DNA of 64,000 bases from Asterella californica (taxonomy: Eukaryota > Streptophyta > Marchantiopsida > Marchantiales > Aytoniaceae). Shown in pieces: positions 30,179 to 42,726 of the stretch (its first letter is position 1; each line of letters opens with the position of its first letter). The position numbers and the translations under genes were made by a program. The notes under the pieces were generated by a model. That model was not told the DNA's origin. It saw only the letters and a list, made by a program, of their open reading frames with translations, and made no database searches. The stretch is taken from the NCBI GenBank assembly GCA_036924285.1, contig JAYKYS010000001.1, positions 7,341,501 through 7,405,500 on the forward strand. The letters are read 5' to 3'.

Positions 30179-33100
30179 ATTTACCTCGTCGTCGTACTGG
30201 TTCAACAAAGAGAAGAAAAGGCGAGAATGGAGGACAAAAGAAGGAGTTAAATGGATTGACACGAAGGACTACGCAACTAATCGTTACTGATGGAGTGTTA
30301 GAAGGCATTAAGGTGAGAGTGTTGATTGATCCTGGCGCAACTGAGAACTTTCTGTCGCGTTCAGTTGCTATGAGATTGGATTTGGCTTTGGAAAAGGATG
30401 ACAAGTAAGAAGTAGAGTTGCCAAACGGGCACACTGAGATGATTGAGTCTCTCCCACGGAGTGTAGCGCTCACTATAGGGCAATATTCAGAAAAGATTGA
30501 ATGGCGAGTTATTCGATTAGCTCGTTATGATGTCATTTTGGGTATGCCTTGGATGGAGCAATACAATCCGGAGGTGGATTGGAGAAAGAAGATTGTGAAG
30601 AGTAAGGGGTGGATAGTTTTTGGAGACAGAGTAAGATCTCGATCTAGAAACATACCTCTGTATGTGATAGAACAGACCGCTATTCATAGTGGTGATGTAT
30701 GTTTCTTGGGGTTAATAAGAGAAGCTTATAGTTCCAACTATGGTGGCGATATTCCGGATAGTTTCAAAATGATTGTAGAAGAATTCAAAGATGTTTTCCC
30801 GAATGATTTACCTTCCGGATTACCACCAAGAAGGCGAGTGGATCACAAGATTGAGGTACTTCCAGGTAGTGCACCTCCTTGTAAAGCACCATATCGATTA
30901 GCACCGCACGAGTTGGAGGAGTGCAAAGCTCAAGTGGAGGAACTGTTACACAAAGGATTCATCCAACCTAGTGTATCTCCTTATGGAGCTCCGGTCTTGT
31001 TCGTGAAGAAGAAGGACGGGAGTATGCGTATGTGCATAGACTATCGAGCTCTCAATCTTCAGACTGTGAAGAATAAGTATCCATTACCTCGAATGGATGA
31101 CTTGTTTGATCAACTACGAGGAGCAAAGTACTTCACCAAATTGGATTTACGAAGCGGTTATAATCAGATCCGGATTGCTGAGCCAGATGTACAAAAGACT
31201 GCTTTTCGTACAAGGTACGGTCACTTTGAGTACTTAGTGATGCCTTTTGGTCTCACTAATGCACCCGCTACATTTATGGGTCTAATGAATGACATCTTTC
31301 GACCATACTTGGATAGATCTGTCATTGTATTCCTAGATGATATTCTTGTCTATAGTAAGACGTTGCAAGAGCATAAGATGCACTTACAGGAGATTTTACA
31401 AGTACTTAGACAAAACCAGCTATATGCCAAGATCTCTAAATGTGAGTTTGGCAAGAGCGATGTAGATTACCTAGGACATCGTGTGAGTGGAGCAGGAATC
31501 CAAGTCATGAGCGATAAGATTGAGGCAATCCAAAAGTGGAGTGCTCCAGAAGATCAAACCCAGTTAAAGAGTTTTCTAGGACTTACGGGGTTCTATCGTA
31601 GATTTGTCAAAAACTTTGCACAAGTTGCACAAGACTTGACAAACCTATTAGGTCAAGGACAAAAATGGAGATGGGGTACATCGCATGAGCTTGCCTTCCA
31701 AGCCTTGAAGGACGCGCTGTTACAAGCACCAATCCTTAAGTGGTATGATCCTACAAAACCCATTAAGTTGGCCACAGATGCATCAGGTATAGCAATAGGA
31801 GCAGTATTACAACAAGCATGGGCAGATGGCTGGCATCTTGTAGCTTTTTTTTCCCGTAAGTTGCTTCCTGCAGAACGCAACTATCATACCACAGAAAGAG
31901 AGGAGTTAGCTATTGTGTTGGCTACCAAGCATTGGAAGCACTACTTGGGAGATAAGGAGTTTGTGGTAGAAACAGACCACAAACCATTGGTTTACTTGCA
32001 GACGCAGAAGGACCTCTCCAAACGTCAAATTCGATGGGCGGAATGGCGACAACGCTTCAACATGCAGATTCTATACGTGGAAGGGAAAAAGCAACTTGCT
32101 GATGCGTTAACTCGAATGCCTCGAGTTAATCACATGTCGACAGAAGTGAAGATCCATTCCGATTGGTGACAACAATTGATGGAAGCTACCAGAACGGATG
32201 AGGAGATTGTGGCAGCAACTAAGCACACCAAGCTTACCAAGATGCATGGGTTAGCATTCAAGGACGGCAAAGTTTGGATTCCCAACAATCCAGAGCTTCG
32301 TACGACTATCTTGACAGAATGTCATGATTCAGCGATTGCCGGTCATGTCGGAATAGAGAAGACTTTGGAGGCGGTGCAGCGCATTTATTATTGGCCAAAA
32401 ATGCACGATGATGTGATGAGATACATCAAAAGTTGTCTTGCTTGTCAACAGAACAAGGCAACCAATCAAACACCGGCAGGCTTACTCCAACCATTACCTA
32501 TTCCTACTAACCGATGGGAACATGTGAGTATGGATTTAGTGTGTGAACTACCTCCAACTAGTACGGGATTTGACTCTATTGTAGTTTTTGTTGATAAGTT
32601 GAGCAAAATGATTCATATTCGTCCAACCAAGAAGACTGTTACTGCACCAGAGCTAGCTCAAATCTACTTAGACGCTGTTTTTGCTCAACATGGTCTTTCT
32701 AGAGTCTTAATTACTGATAGGGGATCACATTTTACAAGCATGTTTTGGAAAACCTTGTTTGGGTTATTCAAAACTAAGCTTGCTATGTCCACAGCTTACC
32801 ATCCTCAGAGTGATGGACAAACAGAACGGGCTAATCGTACGATAGAAGATATGTTACGAGCTTTTACGATTGAAGAGCAAGCGAGGTGGGATGAACTCCT
32901 ACCTTTAGTAGAGTTCTCCTACAATAACTCTGTGAACGCATCGACAAAAGCTACACCGTTCTACTTGATGTACGGCGCACATCCGCTCACTCCTTCTAGT
33001 TTTACTAGATTTGGATCAGGACAGGAGTCAACAACCAAAGTTGCTGCCGTCAACGAATTTGTGCAGAAGATCCATGCAGGTGTTCACCAAGCCAAGGAGA

Positions 33101-33615
33101 AGATTCAAACTGCTCAAAATCGTCAGAAGCAATATGCAGATGCTCATCGTCGTCATGTGGAGTTTGACATTGGGGAGAAAGTGTGGTTATCTACCACTAA
33201 CTTGTCGTTAGTAGGTGTTCGCAAATTTAACCCTAGATACATCGGTCCATTCACCATCTTACGACGAGTTGGAGCTGTGGCGTACAAATTACAACTTCCG
33301 GTTCATATGCGCATGCATCCGGTGTTTCATGTTTCTTTATTGAGGAAATATGTTCCACGTTCTCCTCGTTTCACCAATCCTCACATAGCACCACCATTGC
33401 CAGAAATAGTGGATGATCATGAGGAATACGAGGTAGAAAGCATATTGAACAAACGTCTTCGTGGTACTCGATATCCCAAGATAGAATACTTGGTAAAATG
33501 GAAAGGATATCCATTATATGAGGCTACTTGGGAACCACTAGGAAATTTGACTAATGCCGACTTGTTAGTTCAAGCTTATGAGCATTCCATCATCAACGAG
33601 GACGTTGCAACTTAA
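30139..33615 (+). pseudogene. pol: Element E Pol: protease, RT, RNase H, integrase, chromodomain
   Basis: One frame with two nonsense codons. The protease has VLIDPGATENFLS and VILGMPWM, and TAA 30406-30408 lies between these motifs. [34 protein letters not shown], the catalytic FLDD (about 31332), [11 protein letters not shown]. RNase [45 protein letters not shown] 32167-32169 falls in the linker to integrase. Integrase: HVGIEK, CLACQQNK, SMDLV, ITDRGSHF, GQTERAN. The chromodomain spans about 33418-33545 (YEVESILNKRLRG, YLVKWKGYPLYEATWEP). It ends 13 nt before the 3' LTR. Confidence 0.93.
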
Positions 33616-33628
33616 ATGGAGGGAGGTT
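33614..33628 (+). promoter_or_regulatory. E polypurine tract
   Basis: AAATGGAGGGAGGTT immediately precedes the 3' LTR and would prime plus-strand synthesis. A weak hairpin CAACG-AGGA-CGTTG lies upstream at 33594-33607, inside the coding end. Confidence 0.85.
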
Positions 33629-34005
33629 TGTAACCATGCATAGTTAACTATACTCATAGTTAGAACTATGTGTAGAGTTGACTATAGCGGGACCATGGTA
33701 TGTGGGACCGGATAAGATATGTGTAGAGTTGACTATAGTGGGACCATGGTATGTGGGACCGGATAAGAATGTGGTGGTGTTGATATTTGATTGGTAGTTG
33801 ATTGTGTGGATTGCATGGAAGCCATGTCATCAATCCGTGTGAGGATTGATGAGTGGTTAGTATGGATTGGGGTGTGCACTTATGTAACTATATAAAGAAG
33901 GAGAATGGTCCTTGAAAGACATTCCACCTTGAGTTGAGTTGATAGTTCTTTCGTCTATTCATGAGTGTTCTTGAGGATCGCGATTAGAGTTTCTGTAGTG
34001 TTACA
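33629..34005 (+). repeat. Element E 3' LTR (377 bp)
   Basis: Identical by reading to 27567-27943, followed by the duplication GTGGT at 34006-34010. Confidence 0.97.
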
Positions 34006-34010
34006 GTGGT

Positions 34011-35821
34011 TTTGATCCTGGCAAGACTTCGATCTTGTGATCCACCACCCGCCTTGGAGGTAACTCAGCAGGTAACTCGTCCGTCAAGACATCCTCAAAC
34101 TCCTTAATCACTTCGCGAAGCACCTCCGGAAGTTTAGTCGCGTCTCCTGATGTTTCCTCTTGTCCGTCACCCGCCATCAAATCTGCAACCCGCATCAAAC
34201 ACATGACTCCGTCGTTGAAGTCCATCTGTTTACCTTTGATCAAATTCACCGCAAAGTCATCAATGTTCCGCGCCTTCCGGATCAGCCTCACTCCCAGCTT
34301 CCGCCCTTTAACTTTGACATTCAACCTCAAAGGTCTCCGTCTAAGTTCCACGTCGAACCTGTCTAAGAAAGTGTTCCCCAAAACCGCATGGATATCATCC
34401 ATCTCGCACACCGTGAAGTTCTTTATGAACTCCAACTTCCCACACACAAATCGTACGTCCAAGGCTACTTCAGAAGTTTGGTACGTCTTGCCCTTGGCAA
34501 AGCACACCTGAATAGGCTTTTCTGCCTTGGAGGTAGACAAGCCCAACTTCTTCACCAACTTTGGACTTATGAAGGAGTGAGTCGCTCCTGTATCCACAAG
34601 AAAAGTAACATCACGGTTAGCAACCTTGGCTTGTAGATACATCAATCCCGGCGTCTTCTTCGTGGTTCTCAAGGTCACAGTCATCTGGCCCTCCAACAAG
34701 TCCTTTGCAACAAACGCATTCATGCTACAGTTACTAACCTTAGGTTTCGTGCACCCCTTAGCAATATGGCCCGCCTCGCCACAGTTGTAGCAAGTAAACT
34801 TAGCGCGATTGCCCTTCTGAGGTGTCTGCCCCTTAGGTTTTATTCCTGTTTGCTGCCGCTTTGCTGCCGGGGCAGAAGTATCTTTCCGATCCTTCTCACC
34901 CCCATCCCACTGTCGCTTGAAGCCCTTGTTCTTCTTTTGGAACTTGTCCGTGCTGCGTGGTTCAAAGGGTTTCTGTTGCTGGACTTCGTCGTCCTCAATT
35001 CGCTCCGCTAGCTTCAAGAGTTCGGCACTTGTCTCTGGTAGCTTTGGCATCCGAAAGAGAGTCTTCTCCGAGCTAGACTTGAGTCCCCCAATGAATATAC
35101 ATATCTTGGTCTCCTCAGTCCACTTGGAGAACGAATCCAGCTTGGCACTGAACTCGCGCACATAAGCGCTTAAGGTCCCCGTCTGCTTCAGCCTAACTAG
35201 CTCGACACCGTCCCGAATCCTCTGATACTCTGGAGTGAATCGTCCCGCGAGCAACTCCTTGAACTCCTTCCAACTCAGCGCCGAGACGGTCAAGGCATGC
35301 TCATCCCGGTATGCAGTCCACCAGGGAAGCGCATGGTCCTTCAGGAACGTAACCGCCGCTCTCACCTTGTCAGATTCCTTAGCCTGTTGCGCCTCAAAGT
35401 ATAGATCCAACTCAGTTAAGAAATCCTTAACCTTGCGAGCCCGTCCTATATCTGAAAACGGGGTCGGCAAATTCGTCTTACAAAGCTTCCTGGTAGACGA
35501 GGAACTTCCTTGGCCTGCCTCAAGCTCGGCGATACGTTTATCCCTGGAGGCCATGCCTTCCTGCATGGTCTTCATCATCTTGATGAGTTCCGCATACAAG
35601 GCTCCTTGACTGTCCGTGCCTGAATCGTTGGGTATCGCTGGCAAGACTCCATCTTGCTGCACCGATACCGCAGCTGGTACAGGGCTCCCTTGACGTTGGG
35701 GCGAAGGTTGTCGGTTGTCGTCCCCTGACTGTGCCTCGGGGCTAGCTCGAGTCGATCTGTTCCCGTTAGCCGCTCCTCGTTTCTTGGTCTTCCTCCTGGA
35801 ACTCTGTCCGTCCTCGGCCAT
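34011..35821 (-). pseudogene. gag-pr: D1 Gag-Pol, N-terminal part: Gag and protease
   Basis: ATG 35821 (MAEDGQSSRRKTKKRG) opens a single Gag-Pol frame. Residues about 70-100 form a short coiled coil. The capsid-type domain spans about 115-240 (FLTELDLYFEAQQAK, HALPWWTAYRDEHA, LKQTGTLSAYVREF). The zinc knuckle CYNCGEAGHIAKGC is near residue 343 and the retropepsin site FLVDTGATHSFIS near 408, with AVLGNTFLDRF following. The frame is uninterrupted up to the E insertion point, in the segment joining protease to RT (EVLPGSKPL), and continues in frame at 27566. Confidence 0.93.
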
Positions 35822-35926
35822 CGCTCCAAGTGTTCACCTAGAAACGTTGATCCGCTTCGTGTCTCTATTCCCTCCTCAAGCGTCCAGCCTTCAACCGCTA
35901 CCTCAAGTTCTCGCTCACCGAAACTT

Positions 35927-35939
35927 GGCTCTGATACCA
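35927..35939 (-). promoter_or_regulatory. D1 primer binding site, initiator tRNA-Met
   Basis: TGGTATCAGAGCC on the minus strand, two nt inside the LTR end GCGCGAAA. Same in D2 (38032-38044) and D3. Confidence 0.92.
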
Positions 35940-35941
35940 CT

Positions 35942-36901
35942 TTTCGCGCACCTACCGCCTTGTTGCGCCAGCGGAAATTCTAACTCAGTAGTTCGCAAAC
36001 TTTACACCGCTAACCTGCAAACACAATCACAAGTTAGCATCCATGCACCACTTACTTTATCTCAGTTTTGTCCGGACCGGAGCCGGACCGTCCCCCTAAT
36101 CATCAAGCTCAGCAATCCTAAGTCCCGACTTAGATCCTCCTAATTCGGTCCCAAACATGAGCAAGTCACAATATGACTTGAGGCGGACTTCCCATAAAGT
36201 CCAGGGTCCTAAACGGTGCCTCCAGCACACCTAGCGGCCCAACCGCCCGTGATGTCCGTCTGGGTCTAGGTTCCCGACCGGTGGTCTAACCGGCCGACTC
36301 GTTCCCTAGTCTTGCCCCAGCCCTTACATCGTTCCTAAGTCTAGACGTCCAAGTCTAGATCGGAACGTGCCTTGGAACTGGCCCAGCCATCACCTCATGC
36401 CCCCAGAGTCTGCCCGCCGAACCCTGGGGTCGGGTGACTCGTCTTGGCCCACCCAAGCATCGAGCCCCCCTCATATATACTTCTGGGGATCGGCGGCCCC
36501 GCCCTCCTCTTTGGTCCCTGAAAATTATACCACAACCCGATTGTGGTTCGGTCATAACTTCCTGCTCAGAGGTCAGATCGAGGAGGGCTATATATCACTG
36601 GAAAGCTCTCGACGAGACCTTTCCAATGATAACTCACTCGCCTCGAGATCTTACGTGGAGCTCCGTCCACGACCTAAAACGTCCCTGGAGCTCCAACACT
36701 TAGCAGTTTTTTCCGAAACCTGTGGTCCAGACCCAGGGTCGAACCCTGTGGTTCGTCTGCGTCTCGGACCCACGTCTCGGTCTCGCGTCTCGGACCCACG
36801 TCTCGGACCTATGTCTGAGACTCATGTTTCAGCCCGTTCCCAGACTCGCCTCCTTAGGTCAGCGTTCGTCTGGGGCCCTCTTGGGGTAGGCCCTTATGTC
36901 C
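35942..36901 (-). repeat. D1 5' LTR, promoter-distal 960 bp
   Basis: The 3' part of the LTR on the minus strand, up to the D2 insertion. It includes the 91 bp block (36186-36276) absent from D1's 3' LTR. The remaining 167 bp lie at 44585-44751. Confidence 0.95.
36898..36901 (+). repeat. D2 target-site duplication, left copy GTCC(T)
   Basis: GTCC before the D2 LTR matches GTCCT at 44581-44585. A fifth T is shared with, or was lost into, the LTR's first base, so the duplication is four or five bp. Confidence 0.85.
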
Positions 36902-38029
36902 TGTCGCGCTCCTCATTCTCAAGATCGGGCGCAGACGAGAAACAACAGAACCCTAGCGGACTTGCGCTAGGTTGTGAACGCTGCGAGTAGGACTTAACGG
37001 CTTGGCCGGGAAGTCGGGGTCAGATGAACCCTAGGTGGTTCTCTGAACCAAGGTTGGAACCTTGGGTTAGGACATAAGGGCCTACCCCAAGAGGGCCCCA
37101 GACGAACGCTGACCTAAGCGGACGAGTCTAAGAACGGGCTGAAACATGAGTCTCAGACATAGGTCTGAGACGTGGGTCCGAGACGTGAGACCGAGACGTG
37201 GGTCCGAGACGCAGACGAACCACAGGGTTCGACCATGGGTCTGGACCACAGGTTTTCGGAAAAACTGCTAAGTGTTGGAGCTCCAGGGACGTTTTAGGTC
37301 GTGGACGGAGCTCCACGTAAGATCTCGAGGCGAGTGAGTTATCATTGGAAAGGTCTCGTCGAGAGCTTTCCAGTGATATATAACCCTCCTCGATCTGACC
37401 TCCGAGCTGGAAGTTATGGCCGAACCACAATCGGGTTGTGGTATAATTTTCAGGGACCAAAGAGGAGGGCGGGGCCGCCGATCCCCAGAAGTATATATGA
37501 GGGGGGCTCGATGCCTGGGTGGGCCAGGACGAGTCACCCGACCCCAGGGTTCGGCGGGCGGACTCTGGGGGCATGAGGTGATGGCTGGGCCGGTTCCAAG
37601 GCACGTTCCGATCTAGACTTGGATGTCTGGACTTAGGAACGATGCAAGGGCTGGGGCAAGACTAGGGAACGAGTCGGCGGGTTAGACCACCGTTCGGGAG
37701 CCTAGACCCAGACGGACATCACGGGCGGTTGGACCGCTAGGTGTGCTGGAGGCACCGTTTAGGACCCTGGACTTTATGGGAAGTCCGTCCCAAGTCATAT
37801 TGTGACTTGCTCATGTTTGGGACCGACTTAGGCGGATCTAAGTCGGGACTTAGGATTGCTGAGCTTGATGATTAGGGAGACGGTCCGGCTCCGGTCCGGA
37901 CCAAACAGAACTAAGGTAAGTGGTGCATGGACGCTAACTTGTGATTGTGTTTGCAGGTTAGCGGTGTAAAGTTTGCGACCTACTGAGCTAGAGCTTCCGC
38001 TGGCGCAACAAGGCGGTAGGTGCGCGAAA
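36902..38029 (+). repeat. Element D2 5' LTR (1,128 bp)
   Basis: From TGTCGCGCTCCTCATTCTC to GGTAGGTGCGCGAAA. It has a block of GTCTCGGACCCA-type short repeats on the opposite strand (about 37141-37215), a TATA box (37492-37500) and consensus splice-like signals (37916-37956). Confidence 0.95.
37492..37500 (+). promoter_or_regulatory. D2 LTR TATA box TATATATGA
   Basis: GAAGTATATATGAGGGG lies in the middle of the LTR and is kept in every D LTR (44048-44056 in the 3' LTR). It is the only good TATA candidate in the sense direction. Confidence 0.55.
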
Positions 38030-38031
38030 AG

Positions 38032-38044
38032 TGGTATCAGAGCC
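38032..38044 (+). promoter_or_regulatory. D2 primer binding site, initiator tRNA-Met
   Basis: TGGTATCAGAGCC, two nt after the LTR end. Confidence 0.92.
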
Positions 38045-38150
38045 GACGCTTCGGTGAGCGAGAACTTGAGGTAGCGGCTGAAGGCTGGACGCTTGATGAG
38101 GGACGCAAGACACGAAGCGGATCAACGTTTCTAGGTGAACACTTGGAGCG

Positions 38151-41100
38151 ATGGCCGAGGACGGACAGAGTTCCAGGAGGAAGACCAAGAAACGAGGAGC
38201 GGCTAACGGGAACAGATCGACTCGAGCTAGCCCCGAGGCACAGTCAGGGGACGACAACCGACAACCTTCGCCCCAACGTCAAGGGAGCCCTGTACCAGCT
38301 GCGGTATCGGTGCAGCAAGATGGAGTCTTGCCAACGGTACCCAACGATTCAGGCACGGACAGTCAAGGAGCCTTGTATGCGGAACTCATCAAGATGATGA
38401 AGACCATGCAGGAAGGCATGGCCTCCAGGGATAAACGTATCGCCGAGCTTGAGGCAGGCCAAGGAAGTTCCTCGTCTACCAAGAAGCTTTGTAAGACGAA
38501 TTTGCCGACCCCGTTTTGAGTTATAGGACGGGCTCGCAAGGTTAAGGATTTCTTAACTGAGTTGGATCTATACTTTGAGGCGCAACAGGCTAAGAAATCT
38601 GACAAGGTGAGAGCGGCGGTTACGTTCCTGAAGGACCATGCGCTTCTCTGGTGGACTGCATACCGGGATGAGCATGCCTTGACTGTCTCGGCGCTTAGTT
38701 GGAAGGAGTTCAAGGAGTTGCTTGCAGGACGATTCACTCCGGAGTATCAAAGGATTCGGGACGGTGTTGAGTTGGTGAGACTGAAGCAGACGGGGACCTT
38801 AAGCGCTTACGTGCGCGAGTTCAGTGCCAAGCTGGATTCGTTCTCCAAGTGGACTGAGGAGACCAAGATATGTATATTCATTGGGGGACTCAAGTCTAGC
38901 TCGGAGAAGGCTCTCTTTCGGATGCCAAAGCTACCAGAGACAAGTGCCGAACTTTTGAAGCTAGCGGAGCGAATTGGGGACGACGAAGTCCAGCATCAGA
39001 AACCCTTTGAACCACGCAGCACGGACAAGTTCCAAAAGAAGAACAAGGGCTTCAAGCGACAGTGGGATGGGGGTGAGAAGGATCGGAAGGATACTTCTGC
39101 CCCGGCAGCAAAGCGGCAGCAAACAAGAGTAAAACCTAAGGGGCAAACACCTCAGAAGGGCAATGGCGCTAAGTTTACTTGCTACAACTGTGGCGAAGCG
39201 AGCCATATTGCTAAGGGGTGTACGAAACCTAAGGTTAGTAACTGTAGCATGAATGCATTTGTTGCAAAGGACTTGTTGGAGGGCCAGATGACTGTGACCT
39301 TGAGAATCACGAAGAAGACGCCAGGACTGATGTATCTACAAGCCAAGGTTGCTAACCGTGATGTTACTTTTCTTGTGGACACAGGAGCGACTCACTCCTT
39401 CATAAGTCCAAAGTTGGTGAAGAAGTTGGGCTTGTCTACCTCCAAGGCAGACAAGCCTATTCAGGTACGCTTTGCCAAGGGCAAGACGTACCAAACTTTT
39501 GAAGTGGCCTTGGACGTACGATTTGTGTGTGGGAAGTTGGAGTTCACAGAGAACTTCACGGTGTGCGAGATGGATGATATCCATGCGGTTTTGGGGAATA
39601 CTTTCTTGGACAGGTTTGAAGTGGAACTTAGGCGGAAACCTTTAAGGTTAAACGTTAGAGTTAAAGGGCCGGAAGCTGGGAGTGAGGCTGATCCGGAAGG
39701 CGCGGAAAATTGATGATTTTGCAGTGAATTTGATCAAAGGCAAACAGATGGACTTCAACGATGGAGTCATGTGTTTGATGCGGGTTGCAGATTTGATGGC
39801 GGGTGACGGACAAGAGGAAACATCAGGAGACGCGACTAAACTTCCGGAGGTGCTTCGCGAAGTGATTAAGGAGTTTGAGGATGTCTTGACGGACGAGTTA
39901 CTTGCTGAGTTACCTCCAAGGCGGGTGGTGGATCACAAGATCGAGGTCTTGCCAGGATCAGAACCACCTTCCAAAGCCCCTTATCGACTCAATCAGGTGG
40001 AACTCCTTGAGTTGAAAAGACAACTCGGCGAGCTATTAGCGCGGGGATATATTCGAACCAGCAAGTCACCTTATGGAGCTCCGGTTCTTTTTGCAAAGAA
40101 GAAGGATGGGAAGTTACGACTCTGCGTAGATTATCGTGCACTCAATAAGGTGACGGTGAAGAATAACTATCCCTTGCCAAGGATAGATGACCTCTTTGAT
40201 AGGTTAGCGGGTGCGAAGTACTTCAGCAAGATAGACTTGAAGTCAGGATATTACCAGATCCGGATAGCTGACCCAGATGTTGAGAAGACCGCTTGTCGAA
40301 CCAGATACGGATCGTTTGAATTCGTGGTGATGCCATTTGGACTCTGCAACGCCCCTTCGACGTTCACTAGATTGATGAACACAATTTTTCGCGAGGAGAT
40401 GGATGAGTTTGTCATTGTTTACATCGACGACATCTTGATCTACTCCAAAACCTTGGAGTCGCACGCGGAGCAGCTACGGGTGGTGTTGACGAAGCTGTGG
40501 GAGCATAAGCTGTTTGCCAACATTGACAAGAGTGAGTTTGGTTTGGAGCGCATTAACTTCTTGGGACATGTAATTAGTGCAGAAGGAGACGGCCCGGATA
40601 TGCAGAAGGTGGATGCGATTGTGACTTGGGAGCCTCCGACTACAGTAAAGGGGATGCGGCGATTCTTAGGATTGGCACAGTTCTACCGCAAGTATGTGAA
40701 GGGGTTTTCAAAGATCGCGAAGCCGCTGACGGACTGGACGGGTAAAGACGCACAGGTAAGTTGGACCAAGGAGGTGGATGATGCGTTTCAGACGATCAAA
40801 GCTATTTTGTCAAAGGCACCAGTTTTGAAGCTGCCAGAGTTCGACAAACCATTCGAAGTGCACACGGATGCGAGCGACTATGCGATTGGCGGAGTGTTGG
40901 TGCAGGATGGAAAACCTGTAGCATACGAAAGCAAGAAGTTATCTGGGACAGAGAGTCGATGGCCGACTCACGAGAAGGAACTGTTTGCGGTGGTTCATTG
41001 CTTGAGGAAATGGCGGCATTACTTGGGACTTCACAAGACCCAAGTGTATACTGATAACATCTCGCTCAAGTACTTTGAAACACAAGATCGGATGACGCCA

Positions 41101-42726
41101 AAGCAACTACGGTGGCATGATACCTTGGCGCTCATGAATGTGGAATTAATCCACAAAGCGGGAAAGGACAATGTGGTTCCTGACGCCTTGAGTCGCAACG
41201 AGGAATATCTTCCATCGTCAACACAGATTTTGCGAGCTATGTATCCTAAGGAGTCAGATTTGGAGAGACGAATACGTGAAGGTTACATGGGTGATGACCA
41301 AGCGAAGGAGTACCTGGAACAACTCAAGCGAGGGGTGAAGTTGCAGAACATGCAGCTAAGACATGGTTTACTCATGTTCAAACAAAGTCGGGTTTATGTG
41401 GGACAAGGAAAACTTAGGACCAAGTTGTTAAAAGAATCTCACGATGTGCCTTTATCAGGCCATAAAGGAGAAAAGTCCACTTTAGCAGTAATCGCTAAAA
41501 AGTTTTATTGGCCCCACATGAAAGACGATGTTTCCCACTTTGTGAAAACATGCGTAACCTGTCAAGCGAATCGTGTTTCTTATGAGAAGAAACAAGGATT
41601 GCTTCATCCTTTGCCGATTCCAGCCAGACCTTGGGAAAGCATTAGCATGGACTTCATTACCTCTCTGCCTGACTCGAATGGATACAACGCGATTTTTGTG
41701 ATAGTTGATCGGTTTAGCAAACTAGCGAAGTTTGCTCCGACCTTGGACACTGCAACAGCGTTCACGACTTCTCGGTTGTTCCTAGATACTTGGTGGCGTT
41801 CACATGGATTACCTCGGAGTATTATTTCTGATAGAGACTCTAAGTTCACAAGTGCCTTTTGGAAACACTTGTTCCAAAAATTGGGGACTAAGTTAAAATT
41901 TAGTACCGCCTTTCATCCGAAAACAGATGGGCAAACGGAACGAGTTAACTCGGTTCTGAATCAATACTTGAGGAATTATGTGAGCGCGGACCAAAATGAT
42001 TGGGCAGAGTGGCTCAGTCTTGCGGAGTATTGCTACAATTCCACGAAGCATTCGGCAACCGGTGAATCGCCCTTCTTGCTGGCTTACGGACGTGAGCCAG
42101 AAGGACCTCTTGACTTGACTCTTGCAGAGAGTTCTACATCGGCACGACCAAGAACACGGCAAACATCAGCTGAAGAGTTGGTGGCGGCAATGCAGCGGCG
42201 CGAGGAGCAAGTTAAGAAGAACCTCGAGAAGGCGCAGCAACGGTACACGAAGCAGGTAAACAAACATCGGCGGCAAGTGAAGTTTCAAGTGGGCGAAGAA
42301 GTATGGTTAAGTGCGAAAAACTTCACACTTCCGAAGGATATATCGGCGAAGTTCTCATCAAAGTTTGCGAGACCTTTTGTCATTGTCAAGCATCCGCACG
42401 GAGACATCTATACCTTAGACCTTCCTCGCGAGTGGCAGTTGCATCCGACTTTCCATGTTTCTTTACTAAAGAAACACTTCAAGGATGATTTGCGACCGGA
42501 GCGCAAACATGTTCTTCGGCCTCAACCTGATGTCGTGCAAGGCGAAGCAGAATATGAGATGGAGTCCATTTTGCGATCTCGGCGCAAATCAAACCGGATG
42601 GAGTACTTGGTCAAATGGCGTGGTTACCATTTGAAGGAAGCAACTTGGGTGCCAGAGGAAGATCTCGCACATGCGAGCGAAGTATTGGACCTGTTCAAAC
42701 GGAGACAAGGACAACAAGGGCGTTAG
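38151..42726 (+). pseudogene. gag-pol: D2 Gag-Pol polyprotein, two lesions
   Basis: A single frame of 1,524 residues in the undamaged family. ATG 38151 (MAEDGQSSRRKTKKRG). TGA 38517-38519 replaces the TCA of D1 and D3. An extra C in GGGCCGG near 39668 shifts the frame, and the second half reads from 39682. Domains: capsid (about 38530-38900), zinc knuckle (39180), protease DTGA (39375), RT with YIDD (40421), RNase H (DASDYAIG near 40868, VPDALSR near 41180), integrase HHCC (41430-41570), core [21 protein letters not shown], and chromodomain (about 42550-42665). No frameshift signal is needed, because gag and pol are one ORF in this family. Confidence 0.95.

Larger units (their letters stand above)
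27567..34005 (+). mobile_element. Element E: complete chromovirus with identical LTRs
   Basis: 6,439 bp with 377 bp LTRs that I find identical, perfect TGTAAC...GTTACA ends and a 5 bp duplication. Order: LTR, tRNA-Met primer site, long leader with two small ORFs, gag, protease-RT-RNase H-integrase-chromodomain, polypurine tract, LTR. Identical LTRs mean a very recent insertion, the youngest here. Pol nevertheless contains two stop codons. Confidence 0.97.

Noticed and set aside
30319..30345. D-P-G triad in E's protease as a defect
   Set aside because: D-P-G-A-T is common in plant Ty3 proteases and is not a sign of decay.
36367..36990. Long open frames on both strands of D LTRs (up to 207 codons) repeated in every copy
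   Set aside because: Both strands are open in the same place, no domain is found, and conservation follows from recent copying. GC-rich LTR DNA with few stops explains it.
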